DNA of 64,000 bases from a virus (IMGVR_UViG_3300009093_000036:62001-126000), one strand, 5' to 3'. Counted from the first letter of the stretch, positions 7,774 through 15,683 are shown. The notes: generated by a model not told the origin, from the sequence alone. Numbers and translations: made by a program.

Positions 7774-8427
7774 TCAGTGGTAGATGCTGAGCAGAAGGCT
7801 CCGGTCGGAGTCCGTGATGTGTGGAGGGAACCCGCCTCCCGTAGGATGCAGGTCCGGTGACATGATGCTGACGTCGTTGACGTCGGTCTCGTCCGCCAAG
7901 CCGAGGCAGTGCCCGAGCTCGTGCTGAAGAGCGAGGTCCAACATCTCTGTCGTCCCCGTGTTGGCGGTCTCGATGCAGCAGGAGTCGTGGCAGCGCCAGG
8001 CCCGTCCTCCCGGCTCGTGGCGCCAGCTCGGATCGAGAGGGACACCGACGATGATGTGGATCGAACACTGGTCGCCAGCACGCAGCACCTGACGGCCGAG
8101 GCGTTGGTTGATGGTGTTGACGGCATCCGCGACGGCCTGGGCATCCTCGTGCGTCGCGTTGGTCCAGGCGTTCTCGTCTTCCCCGATCCCGGCCACATGC
8201 TGAAGCACCTCGGCGATGTGTAGATCGGTCGTGTACGTGTTCGCGCAGACCCCAACCGGCACAGTGAGCCGACCAGCCGTCACGTCATCCGGAATCAGGT
8301 TGAAGTGCGGGTCGAGACCAGCCTCCGTGTGCGTCGTGACGCCGTAGACGATGAGACCGATCACGACGGCGGTGAAGATGCCGATGATGATGGCCATGAA
8401 CTTCCAGCTCTTGATGAAATCCCACAT
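7774..8427 (-). CDS. Membrane-anchored metzincin metalloprotease
   Basis: This is a 217-residue protein. Residues 8-32 are one transmembrane helix (FMAIIIGIFTAVVIGLIVYG). The remainder ends in a zinc site HELGHCLGLADE (HExxHxxGxxD) followed by a Met-turn, SIMS, about 15 residues on. This is the matrixin-like metzincin signature. Several cysteines (CHDSCC) could form disulfides, consistent with an exported catalytic domain. The likely substrate is an envelope or extracellular protein. A motif-type promoter lies just upstream (8441-8460), so this gene may begin a transcript that runs into the GroES-like gene. Confidence 0.85.
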   Translation of the reverse strand: MWDFIKSWKFMAIIIGIFTAVVIGLIVYGVTTHTEAGLDPHFNLIPDDVTAGRLTVPVGVCANTYTTDLHIAEVLQHVAGIGEDENAWTNATHEDAQAVADAVNTINQRLGRQVLRAGDQCSIHIIVGVPLDPSWRHEPGGRAWRCHDSCCIETANTGTTEMLDLALQHELGHCLGLADETDVNDVSIMSPDLHPTGGGFPPHITDSDRSLLLSIYH

Positions 8428-8440
8428 GATGTTGTCTCCT

Positions 8441-8460
8441 CGTCTTCCTGATAGGAGCTT
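8441..8460 (-). promoter_or_regulatory. Putative phage promoter, repeated motif site 1
   Basis: The minus strand reads AAGCTCCTATCAGGAAGACG, matching the repeated CCTATCAGnAAGAT element. It lies 14-33 bases upstream of the metzincin start and just after the stop of the Toprim gene. Confidence 0.55.
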
Positions 8461-8478
8461 CCACGACCCGCGTCGAGG

Positions 8479-9501
8479 TCACTTCTTCTTTTTGCCCTTG
8501 GGCTTCTCGGGCTCCGACTTCCGTTCGAGACTGAGGAGGGCCTCACGGAGGCGCTGCTTGTCAGCTTCTTCCTTCTCCTTGATCACCTCGACGAGATCCG
8601 GGTCGATGATCTCCCTCAGCTCGGTCTCGATGATCTCGCGAAGCACTCGCGGCGGGAGAGCATCCACCTCCCACGAGTTCTCGCCATGCATCGCGATGTA
8701 CTTCTCGGCACGGCTGTCTGTGATCTTCGCAGGGTTCGGCGGAGGGTCGTACTCCTCGACCTGCTCGGGAGTGAGAGCGACCTTCTTCACTTCGAGGCCG
8801 AGTATCGGCATGCGCTCGCGCTGAGCGACAGGCTCTTCGACCGTGACTTCTCCACCACGATACGGACGGCCAGCCGAGTACGTGATGTCCAGACCATGGT
8901 TCATGAACTGCGAGAGGCGATCGTCGATGTCTCGAACCATGTCCTCGCCCGAGGGGTCGAGGTCGCCGAGATAGAGGATGACCGCCTCTGTCGCACCGAT
9001 CTTGTCGCACTCGGAGCGAACACGAAGCCCGGACTCGCGCATCGCCGACGTCGAGCTGTACCCGCGGTTGACCATCAGCGTGACGTGGTACTCGTCCGCG
9101 ATCGGGGCGAGAACGCCGGCGAGGGCATCCTTCTCCACCCAGAGCTCGACGTAGCGCTCCTGCCCCATCAGCCGTGGCAGCCGGAAGCTGCTGAAGGCGG
9201 CATTCACGAGGCTGTCGAGCGACCTGAACTCGGGAGGCTTCTCGGGGACACGGATGCGGTCCTCGATCGACGACCAGTCCATCAGCCCACCGAGGCGAGC
9301 ACGCGACACCAGGTTGCCGATGCGGTCGTACTCCTCCTTCTTGTTGGCGATGAGGTCCTTCGAGACGAGCTGGTAGTAGAGCTGACGGAGCGTGAGCTTG
9401 AAGCCCTGGCGCTGGTAATCCAGGACGATCGTGATGATCGTGTCCAGCAGATTCCGCGCGTCGGGCTTGGGCTTGTACCCGTCGTAGTACGTGTAGTTCA
9501 T
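8479..9501 (-). CDS. Toprim-domain protein, TopoVI-A/Spo11-like
   Basis: This is a 340-residue protein. The N-terminal third (LTLRQLYYQLVSK ... DWSSIEDR) resembles the winged-helix part of TopoVI-A/Spo11-like proteins, with a Tyr-Tyr pair where the catalytic tyrosine would lie. Residues 120-205 form a Toprim domain: the Glu in ELWVEKDAL and the DxD in LYLGDLDPSGED. Free-standing homologues are common in phages and their role is not settled. The C-terminus ends in a Lys-rich tail. ATG 9501 is chosen for the AAGGAC site; an ATG-initiated longer form from 9528 is possible. A strong palindrome lies in its leader (9518-9547). Confidence 0.75.
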   Translation of the reverse strand: MNYTYYDGYKPKPDARNLLDTIITIVLDYQRQGFKLTLRQLYYQLVSKDLIANKKEEYDRIGNLVSRARLGGLMDWSSIEDRIRVPEKPPEFRSLDSLVNAAFSSFRLPRLMGQERYVELWVEKDALAGVLAPIADEYHVTLMVNRGYSSTSAMRESGLRVRSECDKIGATEAVILYLGDLDPSGEDMVRDIDDRLSQFMNHGLDITYSAGRPYRGGEVTVEEPVAQRERMPILGLEVKKVALTPEQVEEYDPPPNPAKITDSRAEKYIAMHGENSWEVDALPPRVLREIIETELREIIDPDLVEVIKEKEEADKQRLREALLSLERKSEPEKPKGKKKK

Positions 9502-9517
9502 GTTCGTGTCCTTGTTG

Positions 9518-9547
9518 AGGTCCCACACCTACGTAGGCATGGGACCT
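9518..9547. repeat. Near-perfect 30-bp palindrome in the Toprim gene leader
   Basis: The arms AGGTCCCA and TGGGACCT flank an inner CCTACGTAGG core, with only the two central-flanking base pairs mismatched. It sits between the stop at 9578 and the Toprim start at 9501, and a second small hairpin (GCACG/CGTGC) lies at 9557-9571. There is no T-run, so an operator or an mRNA hairpin is more likely than a classical terminator. Confidence 0.7.
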
Positions 9548-9577
9548 GGCGAAGTTGCACGAGGACCGTGCAGAAGC

Positions 9578-9991
9578 TCACCCCTTCTTGTCGGCCTTCT
9601 CCTCCTCACCGTCGAGCTTGAAGACGTCGCTGACGTCCGGAAGCTGCGGGAGAGCCGCCGGAGTCGATCCGGCGAGCTTGCCGTCGACGATGAGGCCCTT
9701 CTCCTCCATCGCCGCGATGATCGACTTCGCGTGATCGATCGGGGCGAGACGGAGCTGTGCGCCGAGCTGCTGCTCGTTGGCGAGGATGAAGATGCCGGGG
9801 AGCACCGGGCCTCCCTGCCCGCCCTTGCCGTAGTTGGCCTCACCGAAGGCCATGATCAACGCCATCGTCTCCTTCCCGTCCGGGTTGACGTAGCGGACCA
9901 TGACGTGCTGCGCGGGCGTGATGGAGATGATGCGGTTGGGCCGACCTTCGGGGTAGTGACCGACACGCGTGGGATCCTGAACCTGGGCCAT
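9578..9991 (-). CDS. Protein of unknown function
   Basis: This is a 137-residue protein. The first half is beta-rich (IISITPAQHVMVRYVN, ALIMAFGE). A Gly-rich loop (GKGGQGGPVLPG) and a helical C-terminal part with an acidic, Lys-rich tail (DGEEEKADKKG) follow. It starts at ATG 9991. It is followed downstream by a 77-base gap containing two hairpins. The family is not recognised; its position among assembly-type genes suggests a virion or assembly role, but this is inference. Confidence 0.6.
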   Translation of the reverse strand: MAQVQDPTRVGHYPEGRPNRIISITPAQHVMVRYVNPDGKETMALIMAFGEANYGKGGQGGPVLPGIFILANEQQLGAQLRLAPIDHAKSIIAAMEEKGLIVDGKLAGSTPAALPQLPDVSDVFKLDGEEEKADKKG

Positions 9992-10010
9992 GGGCTTCTC
10001 TCTTTCTTTG

Positions 10011-10361
10011 CTAGCCGAGCGTGAGACTGTCGGCGTCGAACGTACCGTTGATGATGTTGGCGACCACCGAGGGGTGGATCGGGATGTCCTTGATGTGGCC
10101 GGTCGAGTACTTCCCCGTCCGGATCACGACCGTCTTGGGCTTCACATCACGGATGACGCTGACGTGGTGCTTGACCATTTCGGCGCGATCGATGCGGTTC
10201 CAGACGTTGTAGGGCTCGTACTTCCCAGCCTCGACGCGTCGGTGGTAGCCCGCGATGTAGCCGTCGTCGTAGAGGTCGATCTCGATGATGAGATCGGCCT
10301 CCAGCTCCTTCGGGTCCGTGTCCTCCGGCTTCTTCCGGAGGTCGATCGTGATGTGGCGCAT
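10011..10361 (-). CDS. Protein of unknown function
   Basis: This 116-residue protein is mostly beta strands, beginning MRHITIDLRKKPED and containing LIIEIDLYDDGYIAGYH. It ends with a segment DIPIHPSVVANIINGT. It lies three bases downstream of an acidic Pro-rich protein gene and is probably co-transcribed with it. No known motif was found. Confidence 0.6.
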   Translation of the reverse strand: MRHITIDLRKKPEDTDPKELEADLIIEIDLYDDGYIAGYHRRVEAGKYEPYNVWNRIDRAEMVKHHVSVIRDVKPKTVVIRTGKYSTGHIKDIPIHPSVVANIINGTFDADSLTLG

Positions 10362-10363
10362 GT

Positions 10364-10927
10364 TCAGCCCGGCGGGAAGTCTTCGTCACCGAAGCCCGGG
10401 AGCTGCGGCATGTTGCTCTTCTGCTGAACCGGCGGAGGCTCCGCCGGCGAACCGTTGATGAGCGGGTTGCCAGCTTCATCTTGCGTGATGGTGCGCGTCG
10501 GACGGCTCCGAGCTCGAAGAGTGCGGACCTTCTCCTCCTCGTCGCCGAAGACTCCTTCGAGGCCTCCCGGTGTCGAGCCCTCGCTGTCCGGCGGAGCTTC
10601 GCTGAGCGACGCCATGACGGGGCCCGCAGAGCCGACGAGGCTGAAGGGCCGCTCCTCCGCCTCCTCCTGAGCTCCAAGCGACGGGGGCGCACCATCGAGA
10701 CCGACCCGAGCATCCTCGAAGGTGGTCGTGGCGGTGTGCAGAACCGGCTCGGTGGGGCCCGAGGTCTTCTCCCGCACCGCGCTGAGGGTGAGCTCCTCCA
10801 TCTGCTCCTCGGTGATCGGGATGCGCATGGTCTGCCCGAAGAGCTCGAAGACGAGCAGGCACGTCTGCTCCATCGTGTCGAAGTTGAGGGCCTGCTCGAC
10901 ACCGAGAACGTTCGCCGTGATCTTCAT
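10364..10927 (-). CDS. Protein of unknown function with disordered C-terminal half
   Basis: This is a 187-residue protein. Residues 1-60 look folded (MKITANVLGVEQ ... LLVFELFGQTMRIPITEEQ). The rest is rich in Pro, Glu, Ser and Gly with no hydrophobic core, indicating intrinsic disorder. It starts at ATG 10927, overlapping the upstream stop as ATGA. Such short folded heads with long flexible tails are common in phage scaffold and assembly factors, but nothing here proves that. Confidence 0.6.
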   Translation of the reverse strand: MKITANVLGVEQALNFDTMEQTCLLVFELFGQTMRIPITEEQMEELTLSAVREKTSGPTEPVLHTATTTFEDARVGLDGAPPSLGAQEEAEERPFSLVGSAGPVMASLSEAPPDSEGSTPGGLEGVFGDEEEKVRTLRARSRPTRTITQDEAGNPLINGSPAEPPPVQQKSNMPQLPGFGDEDFPPG

Positions 10928-11268
10928 GTTGGCTTCTTTCCTCCCCGGGGATCGGGGACCGGCGCCTTGCCGGCACTGACGCGAGTGGCGTCTGCTCTCT
11001 GCTTACGCAAAAGAGAGACGGCTGAGAGCACGCCGTCCATCTTCGCGCCGATGTCCAGCACCGAAGCGAGGATGAGACAACAGTCCGCACCCTCACCCGG
11101 CTTGGAGTCGATGTTGTAGGCCCGGCAGTCCGAAGCGCACATGCGCTCCTGGTTCATGAAGCAGGTCGTGCCGTCCGAGATCGGGAGCTCGTCCGGCTTG
11201 TGGAGATGCGGCGTGGGCTTGCCACGCAGTTCCTTTTCGAGCTGCTCCAGCTCTTGATCGCGGTCCAT
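10924..11268 (-). CDS. Cysteine-containing protein of unknown function
   Basis: This 114-residue protein has six or seven cysteines (TCFMNQERMCASDCRAYN, GADCCLIL) in a spacing that could bind a metal or an iron-sulfur cluster. A Lys/Arg-rich helix and a basic Pro/Gly tail follow. The start is ATG 11268, with a GTG at 11271 just ahead; the stop of the gene upstream overlaps as TGATG. No family is assigned. Confidence 0.6.
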   Translation of the reverse strand: MDRDQELEQLEKELRGKPTPHLHKPDELPISDGTTCFMNQERMCASDCRAYNIDSKPGEGADCCLILASVLDIGAKMDGVLSAVSLLRKQRADATRVSAGKAPVPDPRGGKKPT

Positions 11269-11546
11269 CACTCTGGCTCCAAGTCAGAGGTCGGAGGGCC
11301 CTTCCGCTGCCACGCCTCGTCATAGACGACGCGGATGACACCGTGGACCTCCTCGGTGTGAAATCCCATGAGGCCTCGCTCGTCCGGCTTCGTCTCGGGC
11401 ACGAGACGAGTGAGCGTCCCCAGCTTGGTGTCGAGCTTCGTGACGTAGCTCTGGAGCTTGCCATCGAGGTAGACCCGCACGCTGTCGGAGACGATGAACT
11501 TCATCTCCGACTTGGGGATTCCGTGGGACGTGGGCGGGAAGTCCAT
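11268..11546 (-). CDS. Small protein of unknown function
   Basis: This 92-residue protein has the beta-like strands MKFIVSDSVRVYLDGK and HGVIRVVYDEAW joined by a Thr/Lys-rich loop. It starts at ATG 11546, three bases after the previous gene. No motif is recognised. Confidence 0.55.
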   Translation of the reverse strand: MDFPPTSHGIPKSEMKFIVSDSVRVYLDGKLQSYVTKLDTKLGTLTRLVPETKPDERGLMGFHTEEVHGVIRVVYDEAWQRKGPPTSDLEPE

Positions 11547-11549
11547 GAG

Positions 11550-11747
11550 CTACTCCTTCCGGGCGTTCTTGTGGGGGCGCTTCGAGTAGAAGTCCGTGGT
11601 GAACTTCTGCATCGCTTCGAGGGCAGTCGTGTCCGCCGAGTTGGTGAACACGTACTTCTTGCCCGGCAAGGGCTCCTTGCCGAACTTGATCTCCGTGATC
11701 TCCTCGACCACGAAGCCGTTCTCGACTTCCTCGATGAGGAGCTTCAC
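11550..11747 (-). CDS. Small protein of unknown function
   Basis: This 65-residue protein is read from GTG 11747, overlapping the upstream stop as GTGA and preceded by AGGAG. It reads VKLLIEEVENGFVVEE with a basic C-terminus (YSKRPHKNARKE). The stretch upstream in the same frame is Arg-rich and looks non-coding, which supports this start. Confidence 0.55.
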   Translation of the reverse strand: MKLLIEEVENGFVVEEITEIKFGKEPLPGKKYVFTNSADTTALEAMQKFTTDFYSKRPHKNARKE

Positions 11748-12775
11748 GTCGAGCTCCTGGTGGCGATCCTGAAGTCTCCTCCGAGATCGATGATGATCTT
11801 GTGCCCGAGCATCGTGGCGTCCTCCCCGTACACCTCCGTCCACGTCCGGAAGATGAACTCGGGCACGAGGATGCCGGCGATCTCCTGTCCCTCGGTCTTC
11901 TCGGCCTCGAAGAAGCGAGGCAGGAGACGGGGAGCGATGTAGAACTCCCACAGCCGGTTCATCGCCCTCTTCGCGACCGGCACCTTCGCGTTCTCACGCT
12001 TCAGCCAGTCCGGGTCGTACTCGCCGGTGTAGATGTTGAAGAGCTCGGCGTTCTCCGCCGTCATCTCGGGCGGGAACGGAACGGTCTCCTTGCCGGCGTT
12101 CAGCCCATCGACGTCGATGCCCATGTCTCTCGCCGTGTCCTGGGCCATGAGGATCGGGCCGGTGATGGGGGCGTCGAGCAGCTTCATGAGCTGCTTGAGG
12201 TCCTTGGGAGGGATGTCGGGGAGATCGAGCGCAGCCCCCGAGTCGCGGTTCTTCACCTGCTCCTGGATGTCGGAGCGAGGGTCGTCACCACCGAGGATCT
12301 CCAGCTTGTGGATCGCGTTGGTGTTGATGATGCCCATCGACTCGCCGGCGACGACTTCCGAGCCCGGAGGAGCATCGATCTTGCCGACGGGCTTCTCCTC
12401 CCCGATGTTGCCCTTCTTCGCTGCGTGCTCGGCAGCCGCCATGAAGGCCTTCTCGATGATGCCCTCGGTGGCGGCACGCATCACGGAGTCGATGCCCTCC
12501 TGGTCGCCCTTCTCGATGAGGCCGATGAAGACGAGCGCCTGCGCGATCGGGCCGGCGGCGTGCTTCGTCGTCACGAACAGGAGGAGGTTCAGCACCGCCT
12601 TCACGTCGAAGATCTTCTCGGTGGTGAGGATGCCCGTCGTCTCCGACAGAGTGCCCTCCCACTTGCAGTTCGGGCAGCGGACCTTCTTCTGATCCGCGCT
12701 CACGATGATGCTCGACTTGGACATCTCCAGGTCGGGGCAGCCACACTTCGAGCAGATGTAGACCTGCTGATCCAT
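11744..12775 (-). CDS. Protein with N-terminal zinc ribbon, unknown function
   Basis: This is a 343-residue protein. Residues 8-42 form a zinc ribbon of two Cys pairs (CSKCGCPD and CPNCKWEG), of the kind used to bind nucleic acids or proteins. The long middle is helical (residues 55-130, Ala-rich), followed by a Pro/Asp-rich linker. The C-terminal part contains MNRLWEFYIAPRLLPRFFEAE and VPEFIFRTWTEVYGED. The start ATG 12775 overlaps the upstream stop as TGATG. It is one of the larger unknown genes in this section. No enzyme motif is seen. Confidence 0.65.
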   Translation of the reverse strand: MDQQVYICSKCGCPDLEMSKSSIIVSADQKKVRCPNCKWEGTLSETTGILTTEKIFDVKAVLNLLLFVTTKHAAGPIAQALVFIGLIEKGDQEGIDSVMRAATEGIIEKAFMAAAEHAAKKGNIGEEKPVGKIDAPPGSEVVAGESMGIINTNAIHKLEILGGDDPRSDIQEQVKNRDSGAALDLPDIPPKDLKQLMKLLDAPITGPILMAQDTARDMGIDVDGLNAGKETVPFPPEMTAENAELFNIYTGEYDPDWLKRENAKVPVAKRAMNRLWEFYIAPRLLPRFFEAEKTEGQEIAGILVPEFIFRTWTEVYGEDATMLGHKIIIDLGGDFRIATRSST

Positions 12776-13272
12776 CACACACCCCGCTTCTCGGCTTCGA
12801 GCCGTGCACGAAACGCCTTCCAGCGCGCATCGAGTTCTTCCTTCGTCGGGGCCGGCTGACCCAGACGCTGCCTTCGGCTGGCTTCGAGCAAGATGTCGGG
12901 GATCGAGTACTGGTACGTGGTGTCGAAGAAGCCGAGTCCGGCCATCTCCGCCGAAGAGATGTACATGTCCATCGCCACGGCGCTGTAGTACTCCTGGTCC
13001 TCCGCCGTCCACCCTGCATTGGTCGAGAGCTCCGGCGGAGAGTGCAGAGCCTCACCGAGAGCGAAGTGCTTGCCGTCGCTCGCCAAAACGAGAGGAACCA
13101 CCGGCACCGAGTCGGTGTTGGCGGCCTGCTTGTAGAGGTCGATGAGCTCGACGTCGTCGGCATCCTTGCCGTACTCCGCGAGCGTCGGCGACACGTAGTG
13201 GAGAGCAGCGCGCTTCTCACTGGTGGAGAGCTTCGCGAAGGCCTCGTGCGTGTAGAGCTGCTGGTTGTCCAT
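12775..13272 (-). CDS. Protein of unknown function
   Basis: This is a 165-residue, mainly helical protein that begins MDNQQLYTHEAFAKLS and contains WTAEDQEYYSAVAMDMYIS. The C-terminus is Arg/Glu-rich (ARWKAFRARLEAEKRGV). The start ATG 13272 has a GGGAGG site and is preceded by the GTGAAC sequence common in this genome. It probably forms a translational unit with the zinc-ribbon gene downstream. No family is recognised. Confidence 0.6.
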   Translation of the reverse strand: MDNQQLYTHEAFAKLSTSEKRAALHYVSPTLAEYGKDADDVELIDLYKQAANTDSVPVVPLVLASDGKHFALGEALHSPPELSTNAGWTAEDQEYYSAVAMDMYISSAEMAGLGFFDTTYQYSIPDILLEASRRQRLGQPAPTKEELDARWKAFRARLEAEKRGV

Positions 13273-13274
13273 GT

Positions 13275-13613
13275 TCACTGCCTCCCGTTGGTGCGCTCGA
13301 CGAGCTTGATGAACTCGTTCCACGCGATGAGACGGTCGTGAGACTCCGGCCCGCTGAAGGACTGGAACTGAGAGCCCCGCGCCTTCTTCGCCCGCACCTG
13401 GTACTTGCCGTTGAGCAAGACCACGATGCGGACCTGATCGGACTTCGAGACGGCCTTCGCCTGGAGTGCGAGCTTGTCGTACTCCTCCCAGTAGCCCGCG
13501 GGCCACTTGAACTCGAAGTCGATCGTCGGGATGAACTCCGGCTCGAAGGCCCTCTCGTAGAAGTCCTGGAAGCCGCCATCCATCCGGTCACCGTAGATGT
13601 TGATCTCGCGCAC
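13275..13613 (-). CDS. Protein of unknown function
   Basis: This 112-residue protein is read from GTG 13613, which has a GAGGAAAC site. It has a Phe/Tyr/Trp-rich acidic N-terminal part (FQDFYERAFEPEFIPTIDF) and a basic segment VLLNGKYQVRAKKARGS. It lies just after the frame-shifted pair at 13623-15070. The family is not recognised. Confidence 0.55.
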   Translation of the reverse strand: MREINIYGDRMDGGFQDFYERAFEPEFIPTIDFEFKWPAGYWEEYDKLALQAKAVSKSDQVRIVVLLNGKYQVRAKKARGSQFQSFSGPESHDRLIAWNEFIKLVERTNGRQ

Positions 13614-13622
13614 GTTGTTTCC

Positions 13623-14036
13623 TCAGAGGCCCGGCATGCGGGGCTGGAGCTTGAACTTGTCGGGTGGCTTCGATGCTCCCTTACGGAGCAGGGCAGCCTT
13701 CTTCTTGTAGAGCTCGGTCTTGTTGATCCGCGCCTTGATCTTCGTGAAGCGAAGCAGGGCTTCCTTCTCGGCCTGCTGATCGAGGTTCTGGGCGTTGGCC
13801 AAGAACGGGAGGGTCTTGTCGGCGTACTCCTGGAACGCCTTGACGATGGGTTCGACCTGCGACTCCGACGTGATGCCTGCGTGAACGAGAGCTCGGGTCG
13901 AGAGAAGTTCCGCTTCCATCCGCCGAAGAGCGATGAGCATGAAGAGCGACTCCTGTGGGGAGTTCGGCGGGGGAAGGCCCGGGTACTTGTCGTACATGAC
14001 GTTCCCGAGAGCCCACCCCACAGAAGTCGCTAGCCA
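13623..14036 (-). CDS. Frame-shifted extension (-1) of the upstream gene, possible tail-assembly chaperone
   Basis: The frame is open from the end of the 14030-15070 gene and encodes about 137 helical residues (LATSVGWALGNVMYDKY ... ALLRFTKIKARINKTELYKKK). It has no well-placed start: the first ATG, at 13997, has only a weak site. It is directly reached by a -1 shift on A-AAA-AAT at 14036-14042, two codons before the upstream stop. This matches the layout of phage tail-assembly chaperone G/GT pairs, which are usually made by -1 frameshifting. The identification rests on architecture, not on sequence similarity, and a free-standing gene from 13997 is the alternative. Confidence 0.55.
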   Translation of the reverse strand, partial: WLATSVGWALGNVMYDKYPGLPPPNSPQESLFMLIALRRMEAELLSTRALVHAGITSESQVEPIVKAFQEYADKTLPFLANAQNLDQQAEKEALLRFTKIKARINKTELYKKKAALLRKGASKPPDKFKLQPRMPGL

Positions 14037-15070
14037 TTTTTTAGCGAGGTCGAGCTGAAGAGCTTGCGCACCCGCAGGTCGAACCAGTACGCGTGGGTGG
14101 AGAGCGAGTGGATGAACGGGCTCGGGTAGCCCATGAAGAGCTGCACCTTCTTGGTGAACACGTCCCACTTGAAGACGCGCATGCCCTTCTCGACACCGAT
14201 GTGCTTCGGCATCTCCTGGCCGTTGATGGAGTGCACCGCCGCGACGGTCTGCATGAAGCCGTAGCGCTCGCTGAGCACCGAGGAGTTCGCGAGCTTCTCG
14301 TCTTCGAGCTGCTGCTCCAGCAGCTTCTGACGGATCTCCTCGTTCTCCAGCGGCGAGATCGAGCGGAACACGACCTCCAGCGCACCCGGCTTGATCGGAA
14401 CGTGCTGCCTGAACTCACCGCTGGCGAGACCGTCGGCGAGGTTCATCTCCTTCACACGACTCTCGACCGCCTTGCGCTCCTCCTCGTTGTTGAGGACGTC
14501 GTTGCGCAGACGCTGCATCATCAGGTCGAAGTCGATGTCCGACGTCTCCGTGAGACGCTGAGCTTCGTCGTCCGAGAGCTTGGTGACGCTCTTCTTCGCT
14601 TCGGCGGGCTTCGCCTCCGCTGCGGCGGTGTCCTGCGGCACCGGCTGTTGCGGAGGAGGCGGCGCAGGCGGCTTCTGCTGAGCGGCCGTCTGCTGGTGGA
14701 GGGCGGACAACCCCGCGATGGTCTCGGGGCTGAGGGAGGGCTTGCGGTCGTTCTCGTCCATGTTCCTGATGTTCTCCTGGGCTACGGCGATGCTCGACAG
14801 CGTCATCGGCCCGTCCTTCTCCGGACGGTACTCCGCATGAGCCGCCGCGAGGTTCGGGATCGGCACCTTCTGCTCTTGGCCGAGGCCCTTGGCGCGCTCC
14901 GCGAGACCCTTCGTGTAGTCCCGCACGTGCGGGTTCGTGGGTCGCGGCGGAACGTTCGGGCGAGAGCCCACGGCAGCAGCTAGGCGGCCAACAGGACCGG
15001 GGCTGGGAGTTCCAGGCCTTCGCGGAGGTGTCATGCGAAGGAGAATACAGAGAGCATACAGCCCGGTCAA
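14030..15070 (-). CDS. Possible tail-assembly chaperone (zero-frame product)
   Basis: This protein has 346 residues from TTG 15070, or 334 from ATG 15034. The first 150 residues are Pro/Ala/Gln-rich and probably disordered. The folded C-terminal part contains ALEVVFRSISPLENEEIRQ, SERYGFMQTVAAVHSINGQE and AYWFDLRVRKLF, a layout that fits chaperone-like proteins encoded before the tape measure. It ends at a TAG two codons beyond a slippery A-AAA-AAT. The start region TTGACC-17-TATTCT also resembles a host sigma-70 promoter, which would give a nearly leaderless mRNA from ATG 15034. Confidence 0.6.
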   Translation of the reverse strand: MTGLYALCILLRMTPPRRPGTPSPGPVGRLAAAVGSRPNVPPRPTNPHVRDYTKGLAERAKGLGQEQKVPIPNLAAAHAEYRPEKDGPMTLSSIAVAQENIRNMDENDRKPSLSPETIAGLSALHQQTAAQQKPPAPPPPQQPVPQDTAAAEAKPAEAKKSVTKLSDDEAQRLTETSDIDFDLMMQRLRNDVLNNEEERKAVESRVKEMNLADGLASGEFRQHVPIKPGALEVVFRSISPLENEEIRQKLLEQQLEDEKLANSSVLSERYGFMQTVAAVHSINGQEMPKHIGVEKGMRVFKWDVFTKKVQLFMGYPSPFIHSLSTHAYWFDLRVRKLFSSTSLKNG

Positions 15071-15084
15071 GGGCCTTCGTCAGC

Positions 15085-15468
15085 TCACCGCAACATGATG
15101 CTCAGGCCACGAACGGCGCGCTCGATGTTGAAGTTCTGTGTGCCCAGCACGAAGCCGCTCTTCGCGAGGTCGGGCATGCTCCGACGCCAGAGCTGCCAGG
15201 AACCGCCGACGAAGCCAGCTTCCTCTTCCCACTCCGCGGTCTTGAGCGTGCAGTCCTTGAAGATCTGCGAGAGCCCCGTCCCCGTGATGATGCGGAGAGA
15301 GGCTTGCTGCTCGACACGGAGCTGCGGGATCGCGACGAGACGCTGACCTTCGTGCTCCTGCACGAGCCACGTCGTCGCCTTCGCGATCTGACCGTGCTCA
15401 GGGCTCAGTACGACCAGGGCTCCGGGGCCTTGGGCGGAGGAGTCGGGGGAGCCGTTGTCACCACGCAT
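15085..15468 (-). CDS. Protein of unknown function
   Basis: This is a 127-residue protein. A flexible Gly/Ser N-terminus leads into beta strands (GALVVLSPEHGQ, TWLVQEHEGQRLVAIPQLRVEQ) and a Trp-rich end (GGSWQLWRRSMPDL). ATG 15468 is preferred over TTG 15486 because of the AAAGAG site. Its 5' end overlaps the Cys-rich gene upstream by about 64 bases, which is long for this genome, so the true start may be further in. Confidence 0.55.
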   Translation of the reverse strand: MRGDNGSPDSSAQGPGALVVLSPEHGQIAKATTWLVQEHEGQRLVAIPQLRVEQQASLRIITGTGLSQIFKDCTLKTAEWEEEAGFVGGSWQLWRRSMPDLAKSGFVLGTQNFNIERAVRGLSIMLR

Positions 15469-15683
15469 CGATCGCTCTTTCCGCAACGACGGCAGATGCC
15501 GAAGTCACTCGAACCAGGGGGCGCCTCGATCTTCATGCCGAGGGCAAAAGAAGAGGAGGTCGGCCAGATGTAGCCGTTGCGAGCTCCGCAGAACTCGCAC
15601 GTGAGCTGCAAACGGTAGTAGCCCGGCGGAGGATCGCCGAGCTTCCAACCGACTGTGGGGGCGCCTTCCCTGGTTTCAGCCAT
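15405..15683 (-). CDS. Small zinc-ribbon protein
   Basis: This 92-residue protein has two CxxC pairs, CEFCGARN near residue 29 and CRRCGKSDRC near residue 65, the pattern of a zinc ribbon. A Pro-rich tail (TAPPTPPPKAPEP) ends the protein. It is one of many small ribbon proteins in this window. The partner is unknown. Confidence 0.6.
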   Translation of the reverse strand: MAETREGAPTVGWKLGDPPPGYYRLQLTCEFCGARNGYIWPTSSSFALGMKIEAPPGSSDFGICRRCGKSDRCVVTTAPPTPPPKAPEPWSY

